The translations under genes were made by a program, and so were the position numbers. Positions 9,308 to 17,834 of a stretch of 64,000 nt of DNA are shown here, piece after piece (position 1 is the stretch's first letter; each line of letters begins with the position of its first letter). A model generated the notes under the pieces. The model saw only the letters and a program-made list of their open reading frames with translations, searched no databases and was not told the origin of the DNA. Source of the DNA: Marinobacter lutaoensis (GTDB taxonomy: Bacteria; Pseudomonadota; Gammaproteobacteria; Pseudomonadales; Oleiphilaceae); contig NZ_MSCW01000005.1 in NCBI RefSeq assembly GCF_001981305.1, forward strand, positions 186,001 to 250,000, read 5' to 3'.

Positions 9308-9961
9308 ATGGCCACGTCATTGTTCAAGGACCGGCGCGATGCCGGGCGTCAGCTGGCGGAGGTGGTGTCCGGGGTGGTGACCGACCCGGATGCCTGCGTG
9401 CTGGGGTTGCCCCGGGGCGGGATCCCGGTGGCTTACGAAATCGCACTTCGCCTCGGTCTTCCCCTGGATTTTCTGAACCTGCGCAAGCTCGGGGTGCCCT
9501 GGCAGCCGGAGTTGGCGATGGGGGCGGTCGGGGAGGATGGGGTGCCGCATCTGGATTCAGAACGGGTGACTGCGATGGCCATTACGCCGACGCAGATCCG
9601 TTCGGTCAAGGATCGGGAGCTGCGGGTGATCCAGGCGCGCGGGACGCGGTATCGCAGCCAGTGTCCGCCACTGGATGTGCAGGGGCGAACAGCGATCCTG
9701 GTGGATGACGGCATTGCCACCGGCGCGACGGTGGATCTGGCGATCGAGCAGGTGAAACGTGCCGGCGCCCACGCCATCGTGCTGGCGGTGCCGGTGGCAC
9801 CTGCCGAAGCTCGCGACCGTTATGACGACCTGGTGGATCATTTCGTATGCCTGCACGAGCCGTGGACCTTCCACTGCGTGGGCGCCTGGTACGAGGATTT
9901 TGGCGAGGTTTCCGACGATGATGTGTGTCGCCTGCTGCGGGACGCGTCCGAGCGTGGCTAG
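9308..9961 (+). CDS. Phosphoribosyltransferase-fold protein
   Basis: A 217-residue soluble protein with the type I phosphoribosyltransferase fold. The PRPP loop is AILVDDGIATGAT near residue 135, preceded by the N-terminal GLPRGGIPVAYEIA loop. The GLPRGG start and LRKLGVPWQPELAMGA segment are typical of a family of putative phosphoribosyltransferases of unknown substrate that often flank stress genes. I chose the ATG at 9308 because a G-rich ribosome site (GGGGGG) lies seven bases upstream; an in-frame ATG at 9284 is possible. The stop shares CTAG with the stop of the convergent FGGY kinase gene. Substrate unknown. Confidence 0.88.
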   Translation: MATSLFKDRRDAGRQLAEVVSGVVTDPDACVLGLPRGGIPVAYEIALRLGLPLDFLNLRKLGVPWQPELAMGAVGEDGVPHLDSERVTAMAITPTQIRSVKDRELRVIQARGTRYRSQCPPLDVQGRTAILVDDGIATGATVDLAIEQVKRAGAHAIVLAVPVAPAEARDRYDDLVDHFVCLHEPWTFHCVGAWYEDFGEVSDDDVCRLLRDASERG

Positions 9962-11517
9962 CGCGGGTAGCCGGTAATCTCCCGGATTCTGCGGTAGATA
10001 GGCTGCAGGCGCGGATACATCGCCAGGTACACCTCCCGGTACAGGCGGTCATACAGTGCATGGGCTTCCGGGTCTGGCTGAAAGGTGTCCCGCACCCGCG
10101 TCATGGCGGCCACCGCGGTTGGGAAGTCCGGGTGCAGACCCAGGCCCACGGCGGCATCGATGGCCGCGCCCAAGCCTGATGTTTCGTAGGTGTGGGGTCG
10201 CTCCGCCGGCACTCCGAAAATGTCCGCGGTGAGCTGGAGCGCGGCGTCGCTCTGCGAGCCGCCCCCCGCCACCCGGAGCCGGCGAATGGGTACTCCGCTG
10301 CGCTTTTCGATGCGTTCCTTTCCTTCCCTCAGGGCATAGGCCAAGCCTTCCAGGATGGCGCGGTAGATGTGAGCCCGGGTATGCACGTCGCCAAATCCAA
10401 TGATCGCCCCCTTGGCCTCTGGACCCGGTTGCCGTACCCCCGGTGACCAGTAGGGTTGCAGCATCAGGCCCATGGAGCCTGCGGGAATCTCGCGGATCAG
10501 TTCGTCAAACAGGGCTTCTGGTTCGACACCGCGTTGTTCGGCCAGTTTCTGTTCCCGAAGGCCAAATTCCCGCTTAAACCAGCTCACCATCCAGAAGCCC
10601 CGGTAAATCATCACCTCGGTAGAGTAGTGCCCGGGCCGGGCGGAGGGGTAGGGAGGCATCAGCCGCACCGGCTCGACGTAGCGGCGGCTGGTGGTGTTGA
10701 TGGTGGCCGTGGTGCCGTAGCTCATACACCCGATGTCCGGCGCCAGACCACCGGAGCCCAGGATTTCGCAGGCCTTGTCGGAGGCGGCGGCGACCACCGG
10801 CAGACCTGCAGGCAGCCCAAGATGCTTGGCGGCATCGGGGGTGAGATGGCCGAGGGTTGCGCCCGGGGGAACCAGCTCCGGCAGCATGTCGCGGGTGACC
10901 GGCAAAGCGAGCCACTTGAAGTCCCGGGTGCCGGCCCAGCGCTGCCGACGGTAGTCAAACGGCAGGTAGCCCACCTGACTGCCGGTGGAGTCCCGGTACT
11001 GCCCTGTCAGACGGTAGTTCAGGTAGCCGGAGAGCAACAGGTACTTGTGGGTCCGGGGCCAGATGTCCGGCTGGTTCTGGGCAATCCAGTTGGCCTGAGC
11101 CCGCTCCCGGAAGCGGTTCACGGTGTCCTCCAGGCGGGTGAGCCGGAACAGCCAGCCCCAAGGGCCCGGCAACGGGCCGTTGACGGCGGCGTGGCGTTGG
11201 TCGAGCCAGAGAATCGCTGGGCGTAGGGGGTGGCCGTCCCGGTCGAGGTTGACCACGGTGCCCCGCTGGGTGGTGACGGTAACGCCCACCACCTGCTCGG
11301 GGCGGGCGTCGGTAGCCTGCCACACTCGGGCACAGGCATGGCCCAGTTGCTGCCAAAAATACTCCGGGTGCTGCTCGGCCCAGCCCGGGTGCTCGGAAAA
11401 GTAGGGTTCGATTTCCTGCTTGCCCTTGCCGACCAAGTTGCCGGCGATGTCGAACAGCAGGGCACGGACACTCTGGGTGCCGTTGTCGATCGCCAGGATC
11501 AGGGGCTCAGTGGTCAT
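9958..11517 (-). CDS. FGGY-family carbohydrate/polyol kinase
   Basis: A 519-residue sugar-kinase-like ATPase of the FGGY family (xylulokinase/glycerol kinase group). The N-terminal phosphate-1 motif is LAIDNGTQSVRALLFD, and the second domain has GCMSYGTTATINTTS (phosphate-2 region) and LRVAGGGSQSDAALQLTADI (adenosine motif). The substrate is not clear: it diverges from GlpK but sits downstream of a GlpD-like dehydrogenase and an alkyl-DHAP-synthase-like protein, so a glycerol- or glycerol-ether-type substrate is my inference. The start overlaps the glpD-like gene by 11 bases, so the two are probably translationally coupled. Last gene of the leftward operon. Confidence 0.88.
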   Translation of the reverse strand: MTTEPLILAIDNGTQSVRALLFDIAGNLVGKGKQEIEPYFSEHPGWAEQHPEYFWQQLGHACARVWQATDARPEQVVGVTVTTQRGTVVNLDRDGHPLRPAILWLDQRHAAVNGPLPGPWGWLFRLTRLEDTVNRFRERAQANWIAQNQPDIWPRTHKYLLLSGYLNYRLTGQYRDSTGSQVGYLPFDYRRQRWAGTRDFKWLALPVTRDMLPELVPPGATLGHLTPDAAKHLGLPAGLPVVAAASDKACEILGSGGLAPDIGCMSYGTTATINTTSRRYVEPVRLMPPYPSARPGHYSTEVMIYRGFWMVSWFKREFGLREQKLAEQRGVEPEALFDELIREIPAGSMGLMLQPYWSPGVRQPGPEAKGAIIGFGDVHTRAHIYRAILEGLAYALREGKERIEKRSGVPIRRLRVAGGGSQSDAALQLTADIFGVPAERPHTYETSGLGAAIDAAVGLGLHPDFPTAVAAMTRVRDTFQPDPEAHALYDRLYREVYLAMYPRLQPIYRRIREITGYPR

Positions 11518-13096
11518 GCGTGGGATTCCTTGACTCGTCCGGAAGCCGGTAGGCTGCCCGGTGTATCTGTCGGTAGCGGCGGACCTCCCATTGCCAGCGT
11601 TCGTCGGTCCAGCCCAGTGCGGGCTGACAGCGCCGGCGGATGTCCGGCAACAGCGCGTCGGCGCCGTCGGGCAAGACCAGGCCGAGCCGGGTCCGTCGCA
11701 GCAGCAGATCATCCAGATGGACCACCGCTTCCCTCCGGCAGGCCCAGACCAATTCGGCCCAGAGCGTCCCGGTACCGGCGATGGGCGCCGGTTCTGCCGC
11801 CGCCATCAGCTCGTCGAGCGCTTGGCCGTGGTAGCCCAGCAGGCGCCGCCAGGTCAGGCGCGACACACCCGCCGGCCGAGGCTGAACCGCTGCGGGTCGA
11901 AACAGCGGTTGCGATTCCGGTCTGAGGCGCCCGGCCTGATCCGGGCCCAGGGCGGCGATTAGGGCCTGCCTCGCCATGGTCCGGAAGGTGGTGAGCTTGC
12001 CGCCGGCAATGGTGAGCAGACCCGCATCCTGCCACATCACGTGTTCCCGGCTTTCTCCCGAGGGTGGGCGGCGGCCCTCGCCGTCCGTCACCACCGGCCG
12101 CACGCCGGCCCAGGTGGAGACGATGTCTTGGTGGGACAGTCGGGTTCCCGGGAACAGTTCCTCGGCGATGGCCAGTAGGTAGTGGACTTCCTCCGGTGTG
12201 ATCCCGGGCTCCTGATTCAGGGGGGGGGTGTGATCGAGGTCGGTGGTGCCCAATACGGTCATGCCGGACCAGGGAAAGGCAAACACCGGCCGCCGGTCAC
12301 GGGGGTGCAGCAGGGACACCGCGCAGCTGACCGGCAGGCGGGACCAGGGCAACACCAGGTGGCTGCCCCGCAGAGGGCGTAGCCGCACCTTGGCCGGGTC
12401 GCGCTGGAGATCGCAGGCCCAGGCGCCGCTGGCGTTGATCACCCGTGGCGTGTGCACGGTGAAACTGCGGTCGCTTTCCTGGTCCCGCAGGACCAGTCCG
12501 CTCACCCGGCCGTCGTCCCGCCGCACCGATTCCGCCCGCACATAGTTCAGGCAAAGGGCACCGTCCCGCCGGGCCTCCTCCAGTACCCGCAAGACCAGTC
12601 GCGCGTCGTCGGTGACGGCGTCCAGAAACAGGCTGGCGCCCCGTAGGTCGGACCCGCCGAGGCCCGGAACCCAGGTTCTGGCCTCATGGCTCGGGAGCCA
12701 GCGGCGGGTTCGCACGCCGGCCATCCGGTCATAGATCCGAAGCAGCAGCTGGAACAGCCGGGGGCCAGGGAAGCGCCCCTGTCTGTGGGGCATGATGAAG
12801 GGCAGCCGTTCCACCAGCCCGGGCGCCTCGGCCAGCAGGCGTTCCCGCTCGCGCAGGGCCTCCCGGGTCAGCCCCGGGTGCCCGCGGCCAAGATAGCGCA
12901 GGCCGCCGTGCACCATTTTCGAAGAGCGGCTGGACGTGCCCCAGGCGAAGTCCCGCTGTTCCACCAGCAGGGTTCGTAACCCGCTGCCGGCGGCTTCCCG
13001 GGCAACGCCCGCGCCGGTGATGCCGCCGCCGACCACCACCACGTCAAAGGTGGCATCCCCCCGGGCCAAGTCGGAAAGTATCCGCTGTCGCTGCAT
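11507..13096 (-). CDS. FAD-dependent glycerol-3-phosphate dehydrogenase/oxidase family protein
   Basis: A 529-residue flavoprotein of the GlpD family, which oxidises sn-glycerol 3-phosphate to dihydroxyacetone phosphate at the membrane. It has the N-terminal dinucleotide-binding motif VVVGGGITGAGVAREAAGSG, the family signature TSSRSSKMVHGGLRYL near residue 55, and a C-terminal TIAGGKLTTFRTMA motif, then an extra alpha domain. It is close to the usual GlpD length (about 500). It lies three bases after the upstream AGPS-like gene. Since this is not a classical glp operon, its role may be in providing or removing DHAP for the neighbouring flavoprotein; that is inference. Confidence 0.9.
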   Translation of the reverse strand: MQRQRILSDLARGDATFDVVVVGGGITGAGVAREAAGSGLRTLLVEQRDFAWGTSSRSSKMVHGGLRYLGRGHPGLTREALRERERLLAEAPGLVERLPFIMPHRQGRFPGPRLFQLLLRIYDRMAGVRTRRWLPSHEARTWVPGLGGSDLRGASLFLDAVTDDARLVLRVLEEARRDGALCLNYVRAESVRRDDGRVSGLVLRDQESDRSFTVHTPRVINASGAWACDLQRDPAKVRLRPLRGSHLVLPWSRLPVSCAVSLLHPRDRRPVFAFPWSGMTVLGTTDLDHTPPLNQEPGITPEEVHYLLAIAEELFPGTRLSHQDIVSTWAGVRPVVTDGEGRRPPSGESREHVMWQDAGLLTIAGGKLTTFRTMARQALIAALGPDQAGRLRPESQPLFRPAAVQPRPAGVSRLTWRRLLGYHGQALDELMAAAEPAPIAGTGTLWAELVWACRREAVVHLDDLLLRRTRLGLVLPDGADALLPDIRRRCQPALGWTDERWQWEVRRYRQIHRAAYRLPDESRNPTHDH

Positions 13097-13099
13097 GCC

Positions 13100-14704
13100 T
13101 CACTCCATCAGAGTCCCGGGGTTGAGCAGGGCCTCTGGGTCGAAGTGCCGTCCCAGAGCCTGAATGGCCGCCATGGCCAGCGGTCCCTTCTCAATGGGCA
13201 GATAGGGCGCGTGGTCCTTGCCGACTCCGTGCTGGTGGCTGATGGTACCGCCGTGCCGAACGATCAGCTCCGAGGTGGTGTGCTTCAGGCGCCGCCAGCG
13301 CTCGAGCGTACGTTCGTAGCTGTCGGCGACCCGGAAGACGTAGGTGGTATAGATGCTGCACCCTTGCCCGTAGACGTGGGAAAGGTGAGTGAATACGTGG
13401 GTGTGTTCGCCGTCGTCGCTCAGTTGCCGGGACAGGTTGTGTTCAATGCGGTTCAGCAGGGCGTCGACGTTGCTCCAGTCGGTGGCGGTTTCCAGGGTAT
13501 CCACCGCGTAGCCCCGCTGCCACAGGGCCTCCCGGAGGTAGGGCATGGTAAAGCGTTTCTCGGCCCATTTACGACCCAGGCGCGTACCGGTATAGACGCC
13601 ATCGTGGCTCCGGCATACCGCCCGGGCCTGGGCCAGGGTGGCCCGGCACTGGCGACGTCGGCCGGTAATGCCGAAGGTCATCAGGCATTTGCCCTGGTCC
13701 GCGCCCCGGACGGCCAGGAAACGTTCCAGCAAGCGGATCAGGCCGGGGTGGCCGGCGAGGGCAAGCTGTGTTTCCGTCTCCCGGGCGTTGCTCAGACGCA
13801 GCATCGACAGCGCCACCCGATCCTGGACCAGCTGCCGGCAGGCGGCCCGGGCCCGGTCCCAATCCGGAAAGAACACGACATGGAAGCTTTCATGTTCGGG
13901 CAGTTGGCTGATGCGAACGCTGGCTTCGGTGAGAATGCCAAAACGCCCCTCGGACCCCAGGATCATTTCCCGGACGTCCGGTCCGGCCGAGGAGGCCGGA
14001 ACCGTGGGTAGAATCAGGGTGCCGGCAAAGGTCTCGAGGCGGCCGCCGGCGAACAGCTGCTCGATACGGCCGTATCTCAGGGATTGCTGGCCGCTGGAGC
14101 GGGAGGCAATCCAGCCGCCCAGGGTGGACAGCTCGAAGGACTGGGGGAAATGGCCCAGGGTATAGCCCCGGGCCCGCAGCTGTGACTCCACCAACGGCCC
14201 CGGCGTACCCGCGCCGAACGTGGCCAGCCGGCTTTCCTCGTCCAGATCGAGCAGGCGGTTCATTCGGCTCAGGGCCACGGTCAGTACCGGTTGTGCTCCG
14301 GCGGGCGGATTGATGTGTCCCACCACGCTGGTGCCACCGCCGTAGGGGATCAGGTGTACGCCGTGGCGGCGGGCGTAGGCGAGCAGGGCGGTCACCTCGT
14401 CGCTGGATTCGGGGAAGGCCACGCCGTCCGGGAACGGGCCCATGTCGCCGGAACGCATGGCCAGCCAGTCCGGCAGGCTCTGGCCACGGGCGTGGCGGAT
14501 CCGGGTTTCCGGCGTGTGGTCGAGCAGGTGGTCGACGGCCGGGTCGGCGGGCAAGCGCGAGGCCGGTACCCGGGCGCAGACCGCCGCCAGGTCGGCGTCG
14601 GGTAGGGGCGTGCCCTGGCCGATGCGTTGGCGGAGAAAGTCGTCGCCTTCCGGCGGCAGGTCGAGGGCGACGGCTTCGTCCCCCCATCCGTTCCAGCGTC
14701 TCAT
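13100..14704 (-). CDS. Alkyldihydroxyacetonephosphate synthase-like FAD-binding oxidoreductase
   Basis: A 534-residue FAD_binding_4 flavoprotein resembling eukaryotic AGPS, which swaps the acyl chain of acyl-DHAP for a fatty alcohol to make ether lipids. The N-terminal MRRWNGWGDE matches the family start. The PCMH-type FAD domain follows (VAFPESSDEVTALLAYARRH, LIPYGGGTSVVGHI, FPQSFELSTLGGWIASRSSG, ILGSEGRFGILTEASVRI). The C-terminal catalytic part includes THLSHVYGQGCSIYTTYVF and a histidine-rich RHGGTISHQHGVGKDH segment, which resembles the AGPS active site. Bacterial homologues may act on other 2-hydroxy acids, so ether-lipid synthesis is only a hypothesis. It heads the block with the GlpD-like and FGGY genes. 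Confidence 0.85.
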   Translation of the reverse strand: MRRWNGWGDEAVALDLPPEGDDFLRQRIGQGTPLPDADLAAVCARVPASRLPADPAVDHLLDHTPETRIRHARGQSLPDWLAMRSGDMGPFPDGVAFPESSDEVTALLAYARRHGVHLIPYGGGTSVVGHINPPAGAQPVLTVALSRMNRLLDLDEESRLATFGAGTPGPLVESQLRARGYTLGHFPQSFELSTLGGWIASRSSGQQSLRYGRIEQLFAGGRLETFAGTLILPTVPASSAGPDVREMILGSEGRFGILTEASVRISQLPEHESFHVVFFPDWDRARAACRQLVQDRVALSMLRLSNARETETQLALAGHPGLIRLLERFLAVRGADQGKCLMTFGITGRRRQCRATLAQARAVCRSHDGVYTGTRLGRKWAEKRFTMPYLREALWQRGYAVDTLETATDWSNVDALLNRIEHNLSRQLSDDGEHTHVFTHLSHVYGQGCSIYTTYVFRVADSYERTLERWRRLKHTTSELIVRHGGTISHQHGVGKDHAPYLPIEKGPLAMAAIQALGRHFDPEALLNPGTLME

Positions 14705-14789
14705 TCGGTAACTCCATGCTGCGGTGATTCTGCCGGCATTGTAGCGACCGGGGCGCGGGCGTCATTGCCCGCGGGCGACACCGCCAGTG

Positions 14790-15464
14790 TCATTTGCCGA
14801 CACCGAACGAGCCCGGACGCAGGGATTCGGTCAGCCGGCGGTTCAGTTCCTGCCAGCGGGACAGCTTCTGCGCCTCGCCGATGCGCCGGTCCCCCGACTG
14901 GTTCAGCCAGAGGCCGTCGCCGTTGAAGCTGTACACCGGTTCCAGGTCGGTACGCTGGGAAGCGGGTTTGATCTCGTTGGTCAGGTTGTCGAGGATCAGC
15001 GGGTCGGCCCCCGGCTCCGGGTACCAGGCCAGCACCATATGGGCCTGGTTCAGCGTCAGCGCCTTGACATAGACGATGCGGAGCTGGTCGTCCGGCACGC
15101 CCATATCCTTGAGGGTCAGGTACTTGGCGATGGAAAAGTCTTCGCAGTCGCCCCCATTGGTGGCCAGAAGTTCAATGGGGGTGGCCCAATAGTCCTCTTC
15201 GCCCCAGTGCTGGATGTCGCTGACGAAGCGGACCCGGTTGAAAAACGAGTTGACCAGAAACAGCTTGCGGTCTATGGGGGCGTGGCCTGCCAGGTTCTGG
15301 AGCCGCTGCCAGCTTTCCAGCCGCTGATAGGCCGCATCTCCGAATTCACTGCGGACATAGCTCAGCAGCCGGTCACTGAGCTCCAGGGCGGCCACCGCTG
15401 AGACCAGGGCCAGCAGAAGCAGGAAGCCAGAGCGTCGTCGGAATCTGGGTACGGCCCTGGCCAT
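14790..15464 (-). CDS. lapG: LapG-type transglutaminase-like cysteine protease
   Basis: A 224-residue periplasmic protease of the bacterial transglutaminase-like cysteine peptidase family. In Pseudomonas, LapG cuts the large adhesin LapA when c-di-GMP is low and LapD no longer sequesters it. The N-terminal hydrophobic segment (FLLLLALVSAVAALEL) is a signal peptide or anchor. The triad is visible as Cys in NGGDCEDFSIAKY, His in NQAHMVLAWY and Asp in PLILDNLT. The tryptophan-rich HWGEEDYWATP loop before the cysteine is characteristic. It starts seven bases after gspC, so the two are probably cotranscribed. Neither LapD nor a giant adhesin is in the window. Confidence 0.9.
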   Translation of the reverse strand: MARAVPRFRRRSGFLLLLALVSAVAALELSDRLLSYVRSEFGDAAYQRLESWQRLQNLAGHAPIDRKLFLVNSFFNRVRFVSDIQHWGEEDYWATPIELLATNGGDCEDFSIAKYLTLKDMGVPDDQLRIVYVKALTLNQAHMVLAWYPEPGADPLILDNLTNEIKPASQRTDLEPVYSFNGDGLWLNQSGDRRIGEAQKLSRWQELNRRLTESLRPGSFGVGK

Positions 15465-15471
15465 GGACGCC

Positions 15472-16122
15472 TCAGTTCTGGTTTCTCAGGCGTTCTCGCA
15501 ATTGTTCGAGGCGCCGGCGGATTTCTTCCCGCCGGGCCTGGTCCCTGTTGCTGTCCGGAACCGTTGCGGGGGCTGCGGAGGGGGCGGGTTGCGGCTGGGC
15601 CGCGGGCCGGGGTGGCTCGTCGCTGGTCGCCACGGACAGTCCGGACCGGTCCTCGGTGTCGGGGAAGTACAGATTCTCCAGCTTGCCGGAGCGCTCGATG
15701 ACCACCCGGGTCGGGAAGACGGTGCGCAGACGGGCACCCCCGGGGAGCTCGTCCCCGACCAGATAGACGTCGGTCTTGCCTTTGTCGTCCTCGATCAGCG
15801 CGCTGCCGGGAAAGTCGCCGTCCGCCGCCAGCACGCCCCGGAGAGACAGCCGTAGGTTGGTTTCGGGCAGATTTTCGGTGGCAACCGTGGCCTGGGTGCC
15901 GGCGTCGGTCTGGCGACCGAACAGGGGCACCGTCTGCCAGTCCAACCTGGGGATGCGCCGGGGCTCGGCCTGGGGCGAAGTACCAGGGGCCGGAGCGGCG
16001 GCCCGGGTGGGGGGCTGCTCCGCTTGCCAGAACCGGTAGCCCTGCCAGGTGGTGACGCCTATCATGGCCAGCCCGGCCAGGGCGGCGGCAAGCAGGGGGA
16101 GCCGGCGGTCGATCGAGAACAT
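15472..16122 (-). CDS. gspC: Type II secretion system protein GspC-like
   Basis: A 216-residue bitopic inner-membrane protein. There is one N-terminal transmembrane segment (LPLLAAALAGLAMIGVTTWQ), then a proline-rich linker and the GspC homology region (NLRLSLRGVLAADGDFPGSA... VYLVGDELPGGARLRTVFPTRVVIERSGKLENLYF). A charged coiled-coil tail replaces the PDZ domain of classical GspC. In T2SS this protein links the inner-membrane platform to the GspD secretin. The ATG at 16122 has AGGA seven bases upstream. It is transcribed away from gspE, and no gspD is present nearby, so the system must be completed elsewhere. Confidence 0.85.
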   Translation of the reverse strand: MFSIDRRLPLLAAALAGLAMIGVTTWQGYRFWQAEQPPTRAAAPAPGTSPQAEPRRIPRLDWQTVPLFGRQTDAGTQATVATENLPETNLRLSLRGVLAADGDFPGSALIEDDKGKTDVYLVGDELPGGARLRTVFPTRVVIERSGKLENLYFPDTEDRSGLSVATSDEPPRPAAQPQPAPSAAPATVPDSNRDQARREEIRRRLEQLRERLRNQN

Positions 16123-16147
16123 GGAACATCCTGATGCTGGGTGGGGT

Positions 16148-16243
16148 TGGAAAAAGCCCACAGGTTATCAGACGGAAATGTTTTAGTGGGAGTATAGTGT
16201 ATAGAGTTATTCAGCGGGTCCATAACCTGTGGTAGCCTTTTCC
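16148..16243. repeat. Long-spaced inverted repeat between gspC and gspE
   Basis: CCACAGGTTAT (16158-16168) is repeated in exact inverted form as ATAACCTGTGG (16222-16232), 53 bases apart. The match extends outward with imperfections into GGAAAA-type flanks on both sides (to about 16148 and 16243). The arms flank an A/T-rich stretch with TATAGTGTATAG, where promoters for both directions could lie. A dimeric regulator bound at both copies is one explanation; no known binding motif is recognised. Confidence 0.6.
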
Positions 16244-16322
16244 GAATCGATTGAAACAAAAAGGGTTTCCGGGACGATACCGCCTGCCGCCCCCCCGTCT
16301 TGCCAGAGGAACGAGAACGACC

Positions 16323-17831
16323 TTGAGCACCGAGACCGACGTTCAGATCCAGGAAGCCCCCCTCGGGCGTCTGCCGTTTGCGTTCGCCAAACGCCACGGC
16401 GTCATTCTGACCCGATCCGAGGACGGCGAGCCGGTCATCCTGGTGCGCCCGGGCGCGCCCCACACCGCGCTGGCCGAGGCCAACCGCCTGAGCGGCGGCC
16501 GGGCCCGCTTCACCACCATTGACGCCGACCGCTTCGACCAGGCCCTGAATGCCGCCTACCAGAGCGATTCCGCCGAAGCCATGCAGATGGTGGAGGGGAT
16601 TGGTGACGACATGGACCTGGCGTCTCTGGCGGACTCGGTGCCGGAAACCGAGGACCTGCTGGAGCAGGAAGACGATGCCCCGATCATCCGGCTGATCAAC
16701 GCCATTCTCACCGAGGCGGTCAAGTCGAACGCTTCCGACGTGCACATCGAAACCTATGAAAAGCAGCTGGTGGTGCGGTTCCGGATCGATGGCGTGCTGC
16801 GGGAGGTGGTCCAGCCGAAGCGTGCCCTGGCACCTTTGCTGGTGTCCCGGATCAAGGTCATGGCGAAGCTGGACATTGCCGAAAAACGCATCCCGCAGGA
16901 TGGCCGCATCGCCTTGCGGGTGGCCGGCCGGGAAGTGGACATCCGGGTGTCCACCATGCCCTCGTCCAGCGGCGAACGGGTGGTGCTGCGGCTGCTGGAC
17001 AAACAGGCCGGCACCATACGGCTGGAGTCTCTGGGTATGGCCGGGCGCGACCTGACCATTCTGCGCAAGCTGATCCACCGGCCCTACGGCATCCTGCTGG
17101 TGACCGGACCGACCGGTTCCGGTAAGTCCACCACCCTGTATGCCGCGCTGCAGGAAATCAACGACCGCAGCCGCAACATTCTCACCGTCGAGGATCCCAT
17201 CGAATACAACCTGCCCGGGATCGGCCAGACCCAGGTCAACCCCAAGGTGGACATGACCTTTGCCCGGGGCCTGCGGGCGATTCTGCGCCAGGATCCGGAC
17301 GTGGTGATGATCGGCGAAATCCGCGATCTGGAAACCGCCGAGATCGCCGTACAGGCGAGCCTGACCGGTCACCTGGTGCTGTCCACCCTGCACACCAACA
17401 CCGCGGTGGGGGCGATTACACGGCTGATGGACATGGGCATCGAGCCGTTCCTGATTTCCTCCAGCCTGGTAGGCATCGTCGCGCAGCGGCTGGTTCGGGT
17501 GCTGTGCCCCCGTTGCCGGGAGGCCTATACCCCGGATGCCGAACACTGCGAGTTCCTGCAGCAGGATCCGGCGAACCCGCCCACCATTTACCGTGCTCGG
17601 GGGTGTGACCATTGCAATCAGCTTGGATACCGCGGGCGTATCGGCATCTACGAGGTGGTGGAAATCAGCGAGGACATCCGCTCTCTGATCCACAAACGGG
17701 CTGGCGAACTGGACCTGGAGCGGGAAGCCCGCCTCCGGGGGCCGAGCATCCATGCCGACGGGGTCCAGAAGATCCTCGACGGCGTGACCACCGTGGAAGA
17801 GGTTCTCCGCGTGACCCACCGGGGCCAGTAA
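16323..17831 (+). CDS. gspE: Type II secretion system ATPase GspE
   Basis: Cytoplasmic hexameric ATPase that powers pseudopilus assembly in type II secretion. About 502 residues from the TTG chosen here. The N-terminal T2SSE domain is followed by the ATPase core with Walker [11 protein letters not shown], Asp box [20 protein letters not shown], Walker [20 protein letters not shown] and His box [12 protein letters not shown]. The zinc-binding tetracysteine motif (CPRC... CDHC) is intact. The start is uncertain: the TTG at 16323 gives [13 protein letters not shown] and has only a distant AGGA; upstream in-frame starts give a tail not typical of GspE. First gene of gspE-M. Confidence 0.95.
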   Translation: MSTETDVQIQEAPLGRLPFAFAKRHGVILTRSEDGEPVILVRPGAPHTALAEANRLSGGRARFTTIDADRFDQALNAAYQSDSAEAMQMVEGIGDDMDLASLADSVPETEDLLEQEDDAPIIRLINAILTEAVKSNASDVHIETYEKQLVVRFRIDGVLREVVQPKRALAPLLVSRIKVMAKLDIAEKRIPQDGRIALRVAGREVDIRVSTMPSSSGERVVLRLLDKQAGTIRLESLGMAGRDLTILRKLIHRPYGILLVTGPTGSGKSTTLYAALQEINDRSRNILTVEDPIEYNLPGIGQTQVNPKVDMTFARGLRAILRQDPDVVMIGEIRDLETAEIAVQASLTGHLVLSTLHTNTAVGAITRLMDMGIEPFLISSSLVGIVAQRLVRVLCPRCREAYTPDAEHCEFLQQDPANPPTIYRARGCDHCNQLGYRGRIGIYEVVEISEDIRSLIHKRAGELDLEREARLRGPSIHADGVQKILDGVTTVEEVLRVTHRGQ

Positions 17832-17834
17832 CCG

